Source of the DNA: Myxococcota bacterium
GTDB lineage: Bacteria; Myxococcota_A; UBA9160; SMWR01
DNA: 64,000 nt
Assembly (NCBI GenBank): GCA_022447545.1
Contig: JAKVBI010000016.1
Location: 1 to 64,000 of the forward strand
Reading direction: 5' to 3'
The notes under the pieces are model-generated. The model ran no database searches. It saw nothing but the letters and a program-made list of their open reading frames with translations, and had not been told where the DNA came from. Below, one piece after another: positions 37,088-45,218 of this stretch. Both the position numbers and the translations under genes were made by a program. Every line of letters begins with the position of its first letter. Within the stretch, counting starts at the first letter, position 1.

Positions 37088-38481
37088 GCGTTGATTCTCC
37101 CCACGCTCGATTTGACGGCTCGAAACTTTCCATTGGGTTCTCGTGCAATGGTCGAGACGGCTACGATCTCGATGTTGATATCCGAGCCCAGGCGAGATCG
37201 AATTGACCTCTCCAAACGTCGTGATTCCGTGTCGTCGAAGTTCTGGCCTGGAACGACGAAAACTTTGATGGCATCACGCCTTTCCTGCACGATCTGGGCC
37301 TCGTCGATGGCGAGCTGCTCCTTGAAAACGTGGTCCAGGCGTCCGACCAGGCGGCCATCAGGTGTCATTATGTAATCTTCGACACGGCCATCTACTTGCA
37401 GGAAGACGTCGCCAGCCCTTCCGCAGGGGCATGGAGTTTTCGACCGGGTTCCAACGTCACCGATCTTGTATCGAAGGAGGGGCATTGCACTATGGGCCAG
37501 GCCCGTAATGAGTAGGGGGCCGGTCTCGGAAGTCTCTGTTTCTTCTGTTACGTCCACTTCGACGATGCCGAATTCCATGTCGACGTGCAGATTGCCCTGC
37601 CCGCACTCAGTCATGGAAACACCAAATTCACTTACCCCGTAGCGGTCGCGGATGGGTGCTCCGAAGGCTTCTTCAATGGTGGCTCGCTGGAACGAGAGCA
37701 GGGTCTCCGAGGATGTGAACACGGCATTTAAACGGCCGGGTTCGAGGGGCTTCCCTGATTCAAGTAGAGCGCGCGCGACCAGATGAATCGAAGATGGATA
37801 GCCCTGGACGTATTTCGCATCGATCGTGTGAACTTTGTCGACGTATGCGCGGAGGTTGGCAGGACCCATGTGATAGATCGAAAAAAAATGCTGTTTCGCA
37901 AATGCGTTGTATCTCCAATAGGGAGGACTGCTTTGCGAGAACGGAACGACGATGTTTCCGCTGAAGGTCATGTTCTCGGTCGAAGGGCCTTCGACGCCAC
38001 ACGAGCGACGCAGTCGCCAGACCGTGGCGTACTCTTCTGCCAGGGTTTGAGGCGTGTGCCAGATCGGAATGGCTGTTCCTGTCGTCCCACTGGTTCGGAC
38101 GCGATGGAGTCGCCCGTTTCCGACATCGCGCGCCAGAAATGCTTCCGATTGATCTCGATATTCGCGTTTTTCGAGCGGAGGAATGCTGGAGAGATTTTCT
38201 TCTATGGCCTGCTTGGGATCTTTGGCCGTCGAGGGCGGGGAAAGGTCGCGGTAGTAAGGTACGTGGTCTCGAGCGCGAGAGATCAAGTGATCCAATCGGT
38301 TGCGCTGTAGCAGGTGCAATTCTTCGGTAGAGAAATCGACGGACCGCTCCCAGTATTTCAGCACGCGTTTGAAATGGCTGCTGAACCGGGAACGAAAGCG
38401 AACCGCGCCGACGGCGCTGCAGGCGATGTTTTGAGCGAATACAGGAAGCGCGGGGTAGAGGATGTCATTGTAGACGCTCAT
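37084..38481 (-). CDS. PaaK/CapK-like adenylate-forming enzyme
   Basis: A 465-residue member of the phenylacetate-CoA-ligase-like (PaaK/CapK) group. Seen are the ATP-binding loop RVRTSGTTGTAIPIW, the adenylation motif IRDRYGVSEFGVSMTECG, and the YKIGDVGTR / GRVEDYIM region near the hinge, with a C-terminal lobe ending in NGKFRAVKS (putative catalytic Lys). These enzymes activate carboxylic acids as AMP-esters; in polysaccharide loci the acid is unknown. It lies 12 bases after epsI and overlaps DUF362, a typical exosortase-locus order. Confidence 0.88.
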   Translation of the reverse strand: MSVYNDILYPALPVFAQNIACSAVGAVRFRSRFSSHFKRVLKYWERSVDFSTEELHLLQRNRLDHLISRARDHVPYYRDLSPPSTAKDPKQAIEENLSSIPPLEKREYRDQSEAFLARDVGNGRLHRVRTSGTTGTAIPIWHTPQTLAEEYATVWRLRRSCGVEGPSTENMTFSGNIVVPFSQSSPPYWRYNAFAKQHFFSIYHMGPANLRAYVDKVHTIDAKYVQGYPSSIHLVARALLESGKPLEPGRLNAVFTSSETLLSFQRATIEEAFGAPIRDRYGVSEFGVSMTECGQGNLHVDMEFGIVEVDVTEETETSETGPLLITGLAHSAMPLLRYKIGDVGTRSKTPCPCGRAGDVFLQVDGRVEDYIMTPDGRLVGRLDHVFKEQLAIDEAQIVQERRDAIKVFVVPGQNFDDTESRRLERSIRSRLGSDINIEIVAVSTIAREPNGKFRAVKSSVGRINA

Positions 38482-38493
38482 GCTGGATTTTGA

Positions 38494-39156
38494 TCACTCC
38501 GGAACGAAGGCTGACAGCCTTGGGATGATCTGAGGAGCGAAACTGTCGAAGGTGGCTTGGGCGGCCTCGTCGTCGTTTCTGGAAATCGGAATGGTGAACC
38601 GGACCAGAGATCCGTCCGTCCGGCTCCGAGTGGCCCGGTCCCAGCCTACGTAGAGGATCTTCTTCCAGTCATCAGAGACCACACGTCCTCGTGACTGGTA
38701 CCAGTAGTAGACGAGTTGTCTTGCATTTCCTCGAGCAATGACGAGTCGCTTGACCCGTGAAGGTCCTCCGGGGAGGCCTGGTAGGTCGAGTTCTACGCTT
38801 TCGTTCTTGATGATGTCCCATCCCGATCCTGGGAGACAATGGGCGGGAGGGTGGATCGAATTCTCACCCGCACCGCCTCCCTCCTCACGTACCTGTGTAG
38901 CGTGGTAGCCAACGTAGACGCCCACGAGACCAGGTGGTTCTTCGCGAGCGAAGTTGCAGAGTAGGTAGTCCGTTACACCCAGATTGTTCTCGACCTTGTC
39001 CTCCATGACTTCTGTGTTGGCGCATTCCCAATCTCCAATCTCGAGTGGAAATTCACTGAATTCGTTTCGTTCAGGGATGACCGCATTATCCGCCAAGAAA
39101 TTGTAGGTGTAGAAATTGAGCGCCAGGAATCCTATTGCGACCGCGAACTTGATCAT
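38494..39156 (-). CDS. epsI: EpsI family protein
   Basis: A 220-residue EpsI, the usual exosortase companion. It starts with a hydrophobic segment (MIKFAVAIGFLALNFYTY) and has the family hallmark HPPAHCLPGSGW with Cys107, plus a C-terminal PISRNDDEAAQATFDSFAPQI. The ATG at 39156 overlaps the exosortase stop by four bases; the longer upstream frame runs through the exosortase gene and is rejected. EpsI proteins are periplasm-facing and needed for exopolysaccharide production in some methylotrophs, with unclear biochemistry. Here EpsI is a separate gene rather than a fusion to the exosortase. Confidence 0.92.
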   Translation of the reverse strand: MIKFAVAIGFLALNFYTYNFLADNAVIPERNEFSEFPLEIGDWECANTEVMEDKVENNLGVTDYLLCNFAREEPPGLVGVYVGYHATQVREEGGGAGENSIHPPAHCLPGSGWDIIKNESVELDLPGLPGGPSRVKRLVIARGNARQLVYYWYQSRGRVVSDDWKKILYVGWDRATRSRTDGSLVRFTIPISRNDDEAAQATFDSFAPQIIPRLSAFVPE

Positions 39157-40121
39157 GCGCTTGCCCGCTTGGGTTCGCCCCGACTCCATCGGCTTGGTCC
39201 CAGCTTGTGCAGGAGCCACGCTTCCAGGAGAAGGAGGGCGAAGGCCAGACCGAAGGTGAAAAAACCCTCCAACGTGTGTACCGCGCCCTCGGCCGCTTCC
39301 GAACCAAAGGAGTGGGTGAGCCAACCGGTCAGGCCGACTCGGAATGCGTTGACCAGGATCGCGATGGGGAGGGCCGAGACGATCAGGATGATCCGTTCCA
39401 CAGTGTTCTTCCGAAAGAAGTACGCGAACACGATGGCCAGAGTACCCAAGGCCATCAGCGATCGAAGCCCCGAACACGCCTCCGCCACCATGAGTTGGGT
39501 GTTGGCGAGGTGGATGATGTTCCCTTCACGGAGCGCTGGGATGTGGAGCGCATGTAGGGATTGCACTGCAATGTCGGTGGCGAGAAGTTGGAGAGGGAAT
39601 GCGATGACGTTTACGAGGGACTGTGGAAGGGGGACCATCAGAAAGAGAAACAAGAGTGGGAACGACAGTACTCGGAACACGTGGGGTCCCATCAGCAATA
39701 AGACCATGCCGATCACCGTCAGTACGAAACTCACCCGCATGGCCATGAGTTCGACGCCCAGTCGGCCTACAACAAGGGCGAGTGCGCCCAGTGCCAGGGG
39801 AAGCAGCCCCCACCACGAGGGTTCGATGGGTGTGCGCTTGAGCAGCATTCGGCGCTCGAATGCGAAGTAGATGGCGAGCGGCCCGATCAGAAACCCGTGT
39901 GAGTAGTCGTCCACTGCCTTCCAGTGAAGGACCATGTAGTAGAGGATGGGGGAGAAGATGATTACGGTCAGGGCGGTCGCAAAGCCGGTGCCCAGGTAAG
40001 CTCTTCTCCGGGCCGTCGGATCATTACCGTCTTTCGCAATGACAACGCCGGTCGCCAAGCGCTCATTCCCCGTGTTGTGATTCAACTTCGATCTGGGCCC
40101 CGGCCGGCTGGTTACTTCCAT
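39153..40121 (-). CDS. Exosortase (eight-helix cysteine transpeptidase)
   Basis: A 322-residue polytopic membrane protein with the exosortase catalytic triad: Cys216 in AEACSGLRSL, Arg261 in NAFRVGLTG, and His282 in HTLEGFFTFG. Around eight hydrophobic helices are visible. Exosortases cut and transfer proteins bearing a short C-terminal sorting signal (PEP-CTERM or similar) at the outer face of the inner membrane. The N-terminal 45 residues are hydrophilic and unusual. The exact subtype cannot be set from sequence alone; I see no PEP-CTERM substrate within the window, so its clients must be elsewhere or use another tag. Confidence 0.93.
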   Translation of the reverse strand: MEVTSRPGPRSKLNHNTGNERLATGVVIAKDGNDPTARRRAYLGTGFATALTVIIFSPILYYMVLHWKAVDDYSHGFLIGPLAIYFAFERRMLLKRTPIEPSWWGLLPLALGALALVVGRLGVELMAMRVSFVLTVIGMVLLLMGPHVFRVLSFPLLFLFLMVPLPQSLVNVIAFPLQLLATDIAVQSLHALHIPALREGNIIHLANTQLMVAEACSGLRSLMALGTLAIVFAYFFRKNTVERIILIVSALPIAILVNAFRVGLTGWLTHSFGSEAAEGAVHTLEGFFTFGLAFALLLLEAWLLHKLGPSRWSRGEPKRASA

Positions 40122-40145
40122 CCGGTTTTTCCGGGAAATCTCGGA

Positions 40146-40328
40146 TCAGAAGAGTGCGTAAATAAAGGGAGCGACAGCGGATCCTTCGGTGAGTACGATC
40201 AGCACGGAAAGCAAAAGCATCGTCACGACGATCGGTCCGAGCCACCACTTTTTTCGTACCTTCATGAATGACCAGAGTTCACCAAAAATCGAAAAACGTC
40301 CGAGAAATCCACCAGAGGAACGTGCCAT
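40146..40328 (-). CDS. DUF5989 small membrane protein
   Basis: A 60-residue protein with one membrane helix: MKVRKKWWLGPIVVTMLLL leading into LIVLTEGSAVAPFIYALF. The KKWWL and GSAVAPFIY signatures match DUF5989 proteins that are found beside carbamoyltransferases in glycan and saxitoxin-type clusters. Here it lies 43 bases after the carbamoyltransferase and 24 before the exosortase. The function is unknown; a scaffold or partner for the carbamoyltransferase at the membrane is a reasonable guess. Confidence 0.85.
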   Translation of the reverse strand: MARSSGGFLGRFSIFGELWSFMKVRKKWWLGPIVVTMLLLSVLIVLTEGSAVAPFIYALF

Positions 40329-40371
40329 TGCTTACTCCATTGCGAGAGGTTTCGCCCTTGGAATTCAGGGT

Positions 40372-42111
40372 TTAGTCTAGGGCGAATCGGTCCCGCCAAT
40401 CAAATTCTTCGTGCAGTTCGGGTTGCTGATCCTTCAAGAGAACCTGGTTGCCCAGGACGAGGACGTCCATGTTCGTCCTCATGAAACAAAGATATGCGTC
40501 TTCCGGTGAGCACACGATGGGCTCCCCTCTGACATTGAACGACGTATTGATCAGGACGGGGCAACCGGACTGCTCGTCGAAGGCGTTCAGAAGGTCGTAG
40601 AATTCCGTGTGTGAGTCTCTTGTCACCGTTTGAAGCCGTGCTGATCCGTCGACGTGGGTCACTGCAGGAACGTTTCGATCTTCTCTGACCTGGCAGACGA
40701 GAAGCATATACGGGCTTTCTCGGTCGATTTCGAACCAATCCGTCGCCTTTTCGACCAGGACTGCCGGAGCAAAAGGTCGGAAGCTTTCACGGAACTTGAT
40801 CTTCAGGTTCACGCGCTTCCAGTTCTCTTCGTTCCGGGCATCGGCCAGGATGCTGCGACTCCCAAGGGAGCGGGGGCCCCATTCCATACGGCCTTGGAAC
40901 CAACCAACGACGGCTTGGTTCTTGTTGAGATGGCGGGCCGTTTCCTCGATCATTTCCTCACGGGGAAGGGTTCGGTAGACCGCGCCCCGTGCATCGAGAG
41001 TTTCTCGAATTTCCTCATCGGAAAATGAAGGGCCCCAGTACGCATGTTCCATCCGGTGATTCCGGGGCTCGCCGAGAACCGCGTTTTGTACATAGAGCGC
41101 GGCTCCCAGGGCGCCGCCGGCATCGCCAGCAGCAGGTTGGACCCACAGGTGCTCGAAAGGACCTTCTCGCACAATTCGTCCATTGGAAACGCAGTTGAGC
41201 GCGACCCCTCCCGCCATGCAGAGGCTGTTCATTCCCGTGTCCTCGTGCAGCTTGCGGACCATTCGAAGCACGATCTCTTCAGTGACGGACTGGATGCTCG
41301 CAGCCATGTCCCAGTGGAATTGCTGCATTTCGGATTCGGCACTGCGGACCGGATGGCCGAAAAGTTTCGAGAATCGGTCATTGGTCATCGTGAGGCCGTA
41401 ATCGTAGGCGAAGTACTTCATGTTCAGCTTGAAAGATCCGTCCTCTCGAAGGTCGACCAGTTCATCCAGGATCTTTTCGCTGTAATTCGGCTCTCCGTAG
41501 GGAGCCGCGCCCATCACCTTGTACTCGGCGCTGTTGACTTTGAAGCCCAGGTAGTAGGTGAACGCGCTGTATAAAAGACCAAGGGAATGAGGGAAACGAA
41601 TTTCTCGGATCAGTTCGAAACTCGAGCCCCTTCCAATCCCAGTCGTCGTCGTCGCCCATTCTCCCACTCCGTCACAGGTTAGAATGGCCGCCTCGTCGAA
41701 TGGAGAGGCGAGAAATGCCGAGGCTGCATGGGATTGGTGGTGCTCGGCGAACAGGACTTCGCCTTCATAGCCGAGTTCCTGGCGGATCACGGAAGGAATC
41801 CAGAGCTTTTCCTTGAGCCAGACCGGAATCGACTTCGTAAACGACGGAAGCGAACGCGGGAAAGTGGCCAAGTAGGTCATCAGAATCCGTTCGAGCTTAA
41901 TGAACGGTTTGTCGTAGAAGGCGACGTAGTCGATGTCTTCGATCCCGAGTCCAGCTTCCTCCAAACAGTACGTGACCGCGTGCTTCGGCAGGGCGGGGTC
42001 GTGGCGAATCCGCGTGAAGCGTTCCTCATGTGCGGCTGCGACGAGGTGGCCGTCGACGAGTAGTGCCGCCGCTGAGTCATGGTAGAAGCACGACAGTCCG
42101 AGAATGTTCAC
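40372..42111 (-). CDS. NodU/CmcH-family carbamoyltransferase
   Basis: A 579-residue enzyme that should transfer a carbamoyl group from carbamoyl phosphate, via carbamoyl-adenylate, to a hydroxyl group. The N-terminal ASKHA-like part reads NILGLSCFYHDSAAALL, EERFTRIRHD, AEHHQSHAASAF; the C-terminal part has ALNCVSNGRI and FQGRMEWGPRSLGSRSILADAR. GTG at 42111 gives the family-standard start (or the adjacent GTG at 42114); the longer frame to 42210 overlaps the preceding gene. In this operon the likely acceptor is a sugar of the exopolysaccharide; that is inference. Confidence 0.94.
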   Translation of the reverse strand: MNILGLSCFYHDSAAALLVDGHLVAAAHEERFTRIRHDPALPKHAVTYCLEEAGLGIEDIDYVAFYDKPFIKLERILMTYLATFPRSLPSFTKSIPVWLKEKLWIPSVIRQELGYEGEVLFAEHHQSHAASAFLASPFDEAAILTCDGVGEWATTTTGIGRGSSFELIREIRFPHSLGLLYSAFTYYLGFKVNSAEYKVMGAAPYGEPNYSEKILDELVDLREDGSFKLNMKYFAYDYGLTMTNDRFSKLFGHPVRSAESEMQQFHWDMAASIQSVTEEIVLRMVRKLHEDTGMNSLCMAGGVALNCVSNGRIVREGPFEHLWVQPAAGDAGGALGAALYVQNAVLGEPRNHRMEHAYWGPSFSDEEIRETLDARGAVYRTLPREEMIEETARHLNKNQAVVGWFQGRMEWGPRSLGSRSILADARNEENWKRVNLKIKFRESFRPFAPAVLVEKATDWFEIDRESPYMLLVCQVREDRNVPAVTHVDGSARLQTVTRDSHTEFYDLLNAFDEQSGCPVLINTSFNVRGEPIVCSPEDAYLCFMRTNMDVLVLGNQVLLKDQQPELHEEFDWRDRFALD

Positions 42112-42166
42112 CACTGCTCTCCGATTTCGTAGGAGTGACGGGACACGGGATGCGGGCGCGTTCTGC

Positions 42167-42430
42167 TCACGTTGTGAGCTTCGCTCGTTCCAGGGTCGCT
42201 GGCTGAGCATCTGAATCTCGCCATGCCGTCCCGCCCTTACCCAAACCGCGTTTGCTCAAGTAGTCGGCCCGGCCCAACCGGGTTGCGATCGCGGTGGGGC
42301 CGATCAGAAAAACGTAGAAGTTCGCCAGGATAACGAGTGTTTGGGCGTGCCCGAAACGAGCGACGATCGCCATCCATCCATTCTTCAGCTGCTTCCAGAT
42401 CGACACGTCTCGGGCCTCCCCTTGGTTCAT
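42167..42430 (-). CDS. Small single-helix membrane protein of carbamoyltransferase cassette
   Basis: An 87-residue protein with one hydrophobic segment near residues 28-50 (AQTLVILANFYVFLIGPTAIA) preceded by a tryptophan-bearing, basic stretch and followed by a polar tail. Similar small proteins accompany carbamoyltransferase-DUF5989 pairs in glycan loci, but I cannot give a family name with certainty. It is the first gene of the leftward operon, and a sigma-54 promoter candidate lies 56 bases upstream of its ATG. Its role is unknown. Confidence 0.7.
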   Translation of the reverse strand: MNQGEARDVSIWKQLKNGWMAIVARFGHAQTLVILANFYVFLIGPTAIATRLGRADYLSKRGLGKGGTAWRDSDAQPATLERAKLTT

Positions 42431-42485
42431 TTCATGGACTCCAATCGGTCGAAACGTGCTCGTAGTGAAGGCGCAGCGTGAACTT

Positions 42486-42501
42486 TGCCGATCTCATGCC
42501 A
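42486..42501 (-). promoter_or_regulatory. Candidate sigma-54 (-24/-12) promoter of leftward operon
   Basis: On the minus strand the sequence reads TGGCATGAGATCGGCA. It has the invariant GG and GC at the required ten-base interval and matches the TGGCACG-N4-TTGCA consensus at 13 of 16 positions counting the four free ones; mismatches are C6 to T and the two T before GC. Transcription would start near 42474, about 45 bases before the ATG at 42430. A sigma-54 activator gene sits divergently at 43106, which strengthens the call. Confidence 0.55.
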
Positions 42502-42699
42502 GGAATTCGCCCTCTCGCGGTTGACCGAGGACCAAAGAGCACCCCCGCAAACAGGCAACCACCCCTCCGAAGTACAAAGCATACCCACGAAAATCTGGGT
42601 GGGGACCTCTCGGAGCTGCAACGGGTGGTCCTACAAGGGCTGGAGCGCAACAAATATTTCCGCGAGCGAGTTTGGGTCGAGGACCCCTGTTTGGGTGTT

Positions 42700-42723
42700 A
42701 AAAAACAGAATGTACTGTCTTTT
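42700..42723. promoter_or_regulatory. Inverted repeat, possible activator binding site
   Basis: An imperfect inverted repeat with arms AAAAAACAG and CTGTCTTTT around a six-base centre (aatgta); one A/C mismatch interrupts the arms. Its centre is about 237 bases upstream of the predicted sigma-54 transcription start of the leftward operon, a normal enhancer distance for NtrC-type activators. It could also fold as an RNA hairpin if read through. Assignment as a binding site is inference. Confidence 0.35.
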
Positions 42724-43105
42724 TATTGGGCCTCTCCGCCATGCGGAAGTGGCACCAGATTCCCGCCATCGGGGAATCTCCCTATTTTTCACGGATTTGC
42801 AGTGTGGAAGGGCAGGCGCTGGACGATAAGGAAAAGGGGTTCCCATGAGCGAACAAACTTTCCTCATTGAGAAATATATTTCACACTAGGGGCCGAGAAT
42901 CGCACAAGCGAGGAATATGATTTGCCTGCCATGCTGCACAATGTTTGCCGAGGCCCCGAGCCTGTCCGACTAGGGCCCTCAACTTGCACGGGCTCTTCCG
43001 GGCAATTGCGTGGTCGCTCCGACTGGTTGAGCTTTGGAAACTCGAGGAAGCTCCTGGGCGGTCGACCAAAAGGTGTTTCAGAGTCACGGTGGGGAGGGTT
43101 CGCCT

Positions 43106-44527
43106 ATGAGTGAGCGTTTCCGAGTACTCGTGATCGACGACGACCCCGGCGTACGCGAATACATGGAGGCCCTGGTCACACGGCAGGGTTACGAGGTCTT
43201 CGGGGCTCCGGACGGTGAGGCCGCATTGAAGCGACTCGACGAGGTCCGCCCTGACCTGGTCACCCTAGACGTGGTTCTACCGGGAATGGACGGCCTCCAG
43301 ACTCTCGAATCTCTGAAACAACGGATTCCTGAACTGCCCGTCGTCATGCTCTCGGGGCATGGGCAGGCGCGGAACATCGTGGAGGCGATGCGCCTGGGCG
43401 CATCGGATTTCCTTCGCAAGCCCTTCGAAGTGGAGGAACTCGAGTTGGCGTTTCAGAAGGCCCTCGAGAAGAGGGCTCTGAAGCGAGAGGTCGAGCGTCT
43501 GCGCGGTCGAGCCCGCTCTGAGACCGAGATGATTCTCCATTGTGGGGACAACTCGAAGATGCGCGAGGTCCGAGATGTCATTGAGCAGGTTGCCGACACG
43601 GATATCACAGTTCTGATTCGTGGAGAAAGCGGGACTGGAAAAGAGCTGGTGGCTCGAACGCTCTTCCAGCTCTCGGGCCGCAATGAGCAACCCTTTGTCA
43701 AGGTCAACTGTGCGGCGCTGCCCTCGGAACTGTTGGAGAGTGAGCTTTTTGGTTTCGAGAAGGGTGCATTCACGGGTGCTCAGAAGCGAAAGCTTGGAAA
43801 GTTCGAATTCGCTAACCACGGAACCATTTTTCTCGATGAGATCAGTGAGATGCACCCGAACCTTCAAGCCAAGTTGCTGCAGGTTCTTCAGGATGGCGAG
43901 TTCTCGCGTCTGGGTGGCGAGAATGACGTACGTGTCGACACGCGAATCGTGGCGGCTACGAACCGAAATCTCGAAGAGGCTGTCGCCGAAGCCAGTTTTC
44001 GGGAGGACCTCTACTATCGGTTGAATGTCGTCACAATCCATCTCCCTCCGCTCCGCGATCGCAAGGAGACGATTCCAATGCTTGTGGATCGGTTTCTGAA
44101 AGACAACAACGAGCAGTATCGGAGAAATGTCGAGAGCCTGTCTCCGGCCACCATGGCGGCGTTCATGGAGTACGACTGGCCCGGAAACGTTCGCGAGTTG
44201 GAGAACATGGTTCGCAGAATGGTGGTGTTGGGCAATGAAGGCTCGCTCTTGGAAGAGATTCGAGCACGCGACGTGTCTACCGCGTCGAAGGAAAAGCCAG
44301 AGAATGCACTGGACCTCACGGCGATCGGAGTGGACATCGCCCAGGACGATGTTTTTGATTTGAAGGCGATTTCACGCCGGGCTGCCCAGCTCGCCGAGAA
44401 ACGAGTGATTGAAAAGGTGTTGAACCAAACGCGCTGGAACCGAAAGGAAGCCGCTGAGAAGCTCCAGATCAGTTACAAGGCGCTTCTCTACAAGATGAAG
44501 GAGAGTGGCCTCAACGAGGGGCGTTGA
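43106..44527 (+). CDS. Sigma-54-dependent response regulator of the EPS locus
   Basis: A 473-residue NtrC-family activator. The receiver has the acidic pocket DDDPG at 11-15 and phospho-acceptor Asp55 (LVTLDVVLPG); the AAA+ domain has Walker A GESGTGKE (173-180), GAFTGA (220-225) for sigma-54 contact, and TIFLDEISEM; the C-terminal HTH is NRKEAAEKLQISYKALLYKM. ATG 43106 has GGGGAGG at 43091-43097 with eight-base spacing. Opening the export operon and facing the exosortase operon, it resembles PrsR of PEP-CTERM systems, which activates sigma-54 promoters there. No partner kinase adjoins it. Confidence 0.93.
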   Translation: MSERFRVLVIDDDPGVREYMEALVTRQGYEVFGAPDGEAALKRLDEVRPDLVTLDVVLPGMDGLQTLESLKQRIPELPVVMLSGHGQARNIVEAMRLGASDFLRKPFEVEELELAFQKALEKRALKREVERLRGRARSETEMILHCGDNSKMREVRDVIEQVADTDITVLIRGESGTGKELVARTLFQLSGRNEQPFVKVNCAALPSELLESELFGFEKGAFTGAQKRKLGKFEFANHGTIFLDEISEMHPNLQAKLLQVLQDGEFSRLGGENDVRVDTRIVAATNRNLEEAVAEASFREDLYYRLNVVTIHLPPLRDRKETIPMLVDRFLKDNNEQYRRNVESLSPATMAAFMEYDWPGNVRELENMVRRMVVLGNEGSLLEEIRARDVSTASKEKPENALDLTAIGVDIAQDDVFDLKAISRRAAQLAEKRVIEKVLNQTRWNRKEAAEKLQISYKALLYKMKESGLNEGR

Positions 44528-44585
44528 GCGAATGATGGGTTTGTCAAACACCTTGGATTGGAGCGCTCTCGCAAGGAAAGGCTGC

Positions 44586-45218
44586 ATGCGAGACCGGAAT
44601 GGAAGTGTCGCGTTGAGGAATTCTCTAGCGAGCATTTGTGTGTTGATGTTGGTGGTGGTCTCGTTCGGGTCCTGTGCGCGTCGCGAGTTAAGTCCGCCTC
44701 CAGCTGATCCTGTTCCCATGGCGCGTGATACCTACGTGATCGGGATTGGAGATGTGCTTTCCATTTCGGTCTGGAACAACAAGGACCTTTCGCTATCGCG
44801 TGTTCCCGTTCGAGCCGACGGGATGGTTTCGATGCCACTGCTCGATGATGTCCAGGCCGAGGGCCTACAGCCCATGGAACTCAAAGAAGTCATCGGTCGA
44901 GAGTTGTCTGAATACATCACGGCACCCGATGTCACGGTGACGGTCATCGACACCGGCAGCCGGTACGTGTCCATCATCGGAGAGGTTCCGCGCAATACAC
45001 GGATATCGCTCCACAAAAATATGCGTATTCTTGAAGCGATCGCCAATGCCGGTGGGTTTTCGAACTTCGCCGACAAGTCCGACGTTCGAATTGTCCGAGG
45101 AGGGGAAGACGGAAGCGAGGTCGAGTATCGCTTTGATTACGACGCCTACATCAAGGGAAATGCTCCGGGCACAAATATCGTGCTTAAACCCGGAGATACG
45201 ATCATTGTCCCGGAATGA
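44586..45218 (+). CDS. Polysaccharide export lipoprotein (Wza type)
   Basis: A 210-residue export protein. The start at 44586 follows AGGAAAGG and yields a lipoprotein signal peptide with the lipidation cysteine near Cys30 (VVVSFGSC); an upstream ATG at 44532 would add 18 residues. After it come the Poly_export domain (YVIGIGDVLSISVWNN, VRADGMVSMPLLDDVQA) and one SLBB domain (VSIIGEVPRNTRISLHKN, LKPGDTIIVPE). It is short for a Wza, like those of PEP-CTERM EPS loci, and would form the periplasmic/outer-membrane conduit with the barrel encoded next. Its stop overlaps the barrel start by four bases. Confidence 0.9.
   Translation: MRDRNGSVALRNSLASICVLMLVVVSFGSCARRELSPPPADPVPMARDTYVIGIGDVLSISVWNNKDLSLSRVPVRADGMVSMPLLDDVQAEGLQPMELKEVIGRELSEYITAPDVTVTVIDTGSRYVSIIGEVPRNTRISLHKNMRILEAIANAGGFSNFADKSDVRIVRGGEDGSEVEYRFDYDAYIKGNAPGTNIVLKPGDTIIVPE

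Larger units (their letters stand above)
42431..43105. other. Divergent regulatory region between the two EPS operons
   Basis: 675 bases without a supportable gene, flanked by outward-reading operons. It holds the sigma-54 candidate (42486-42501, minus) and the inverted repeat (42700-42723). An AT-rich patch at 42866-42882 (gaaatatatttcac) is the best place for a sigma-70-like -10 for the rightward operon, but no -35 is convincing. A second weak -24/-12 look-alike at 42889-42904 (GGGGCCGAGAATCGCA) points rightward. Short open frames here lack family resemblance. Confidence 0.5.

Noticed and set aside
42541-42600. Possible c-di-GMP (GEMM) riboswitch from gcaaac/caaagc stretches
   Set aside because: The conserved core order and stems of the GEMM class could not be aligned.
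42750-42764. TGGCACCAGATTCCC as a sigma-54 promoter
   Set aside because: The -24 block is good but the essential GC at -12 is absent (CC instead).
42631-42867. 78-residue minus-strand open frame in the divergent EPS region
   Set aside because: No ribosome-binding site or family resemblance, and it covers the inverted repeat; treated as noncoding.
42889-42904. GGGGCCGAGAATCGCA as a rightward sigma-54 promoter
   Set aside because: GG-N10-GC spacing is right, but the -24 block has three mismatches and it lies about 200 bases from the ATG; too weak to list as a promoter.
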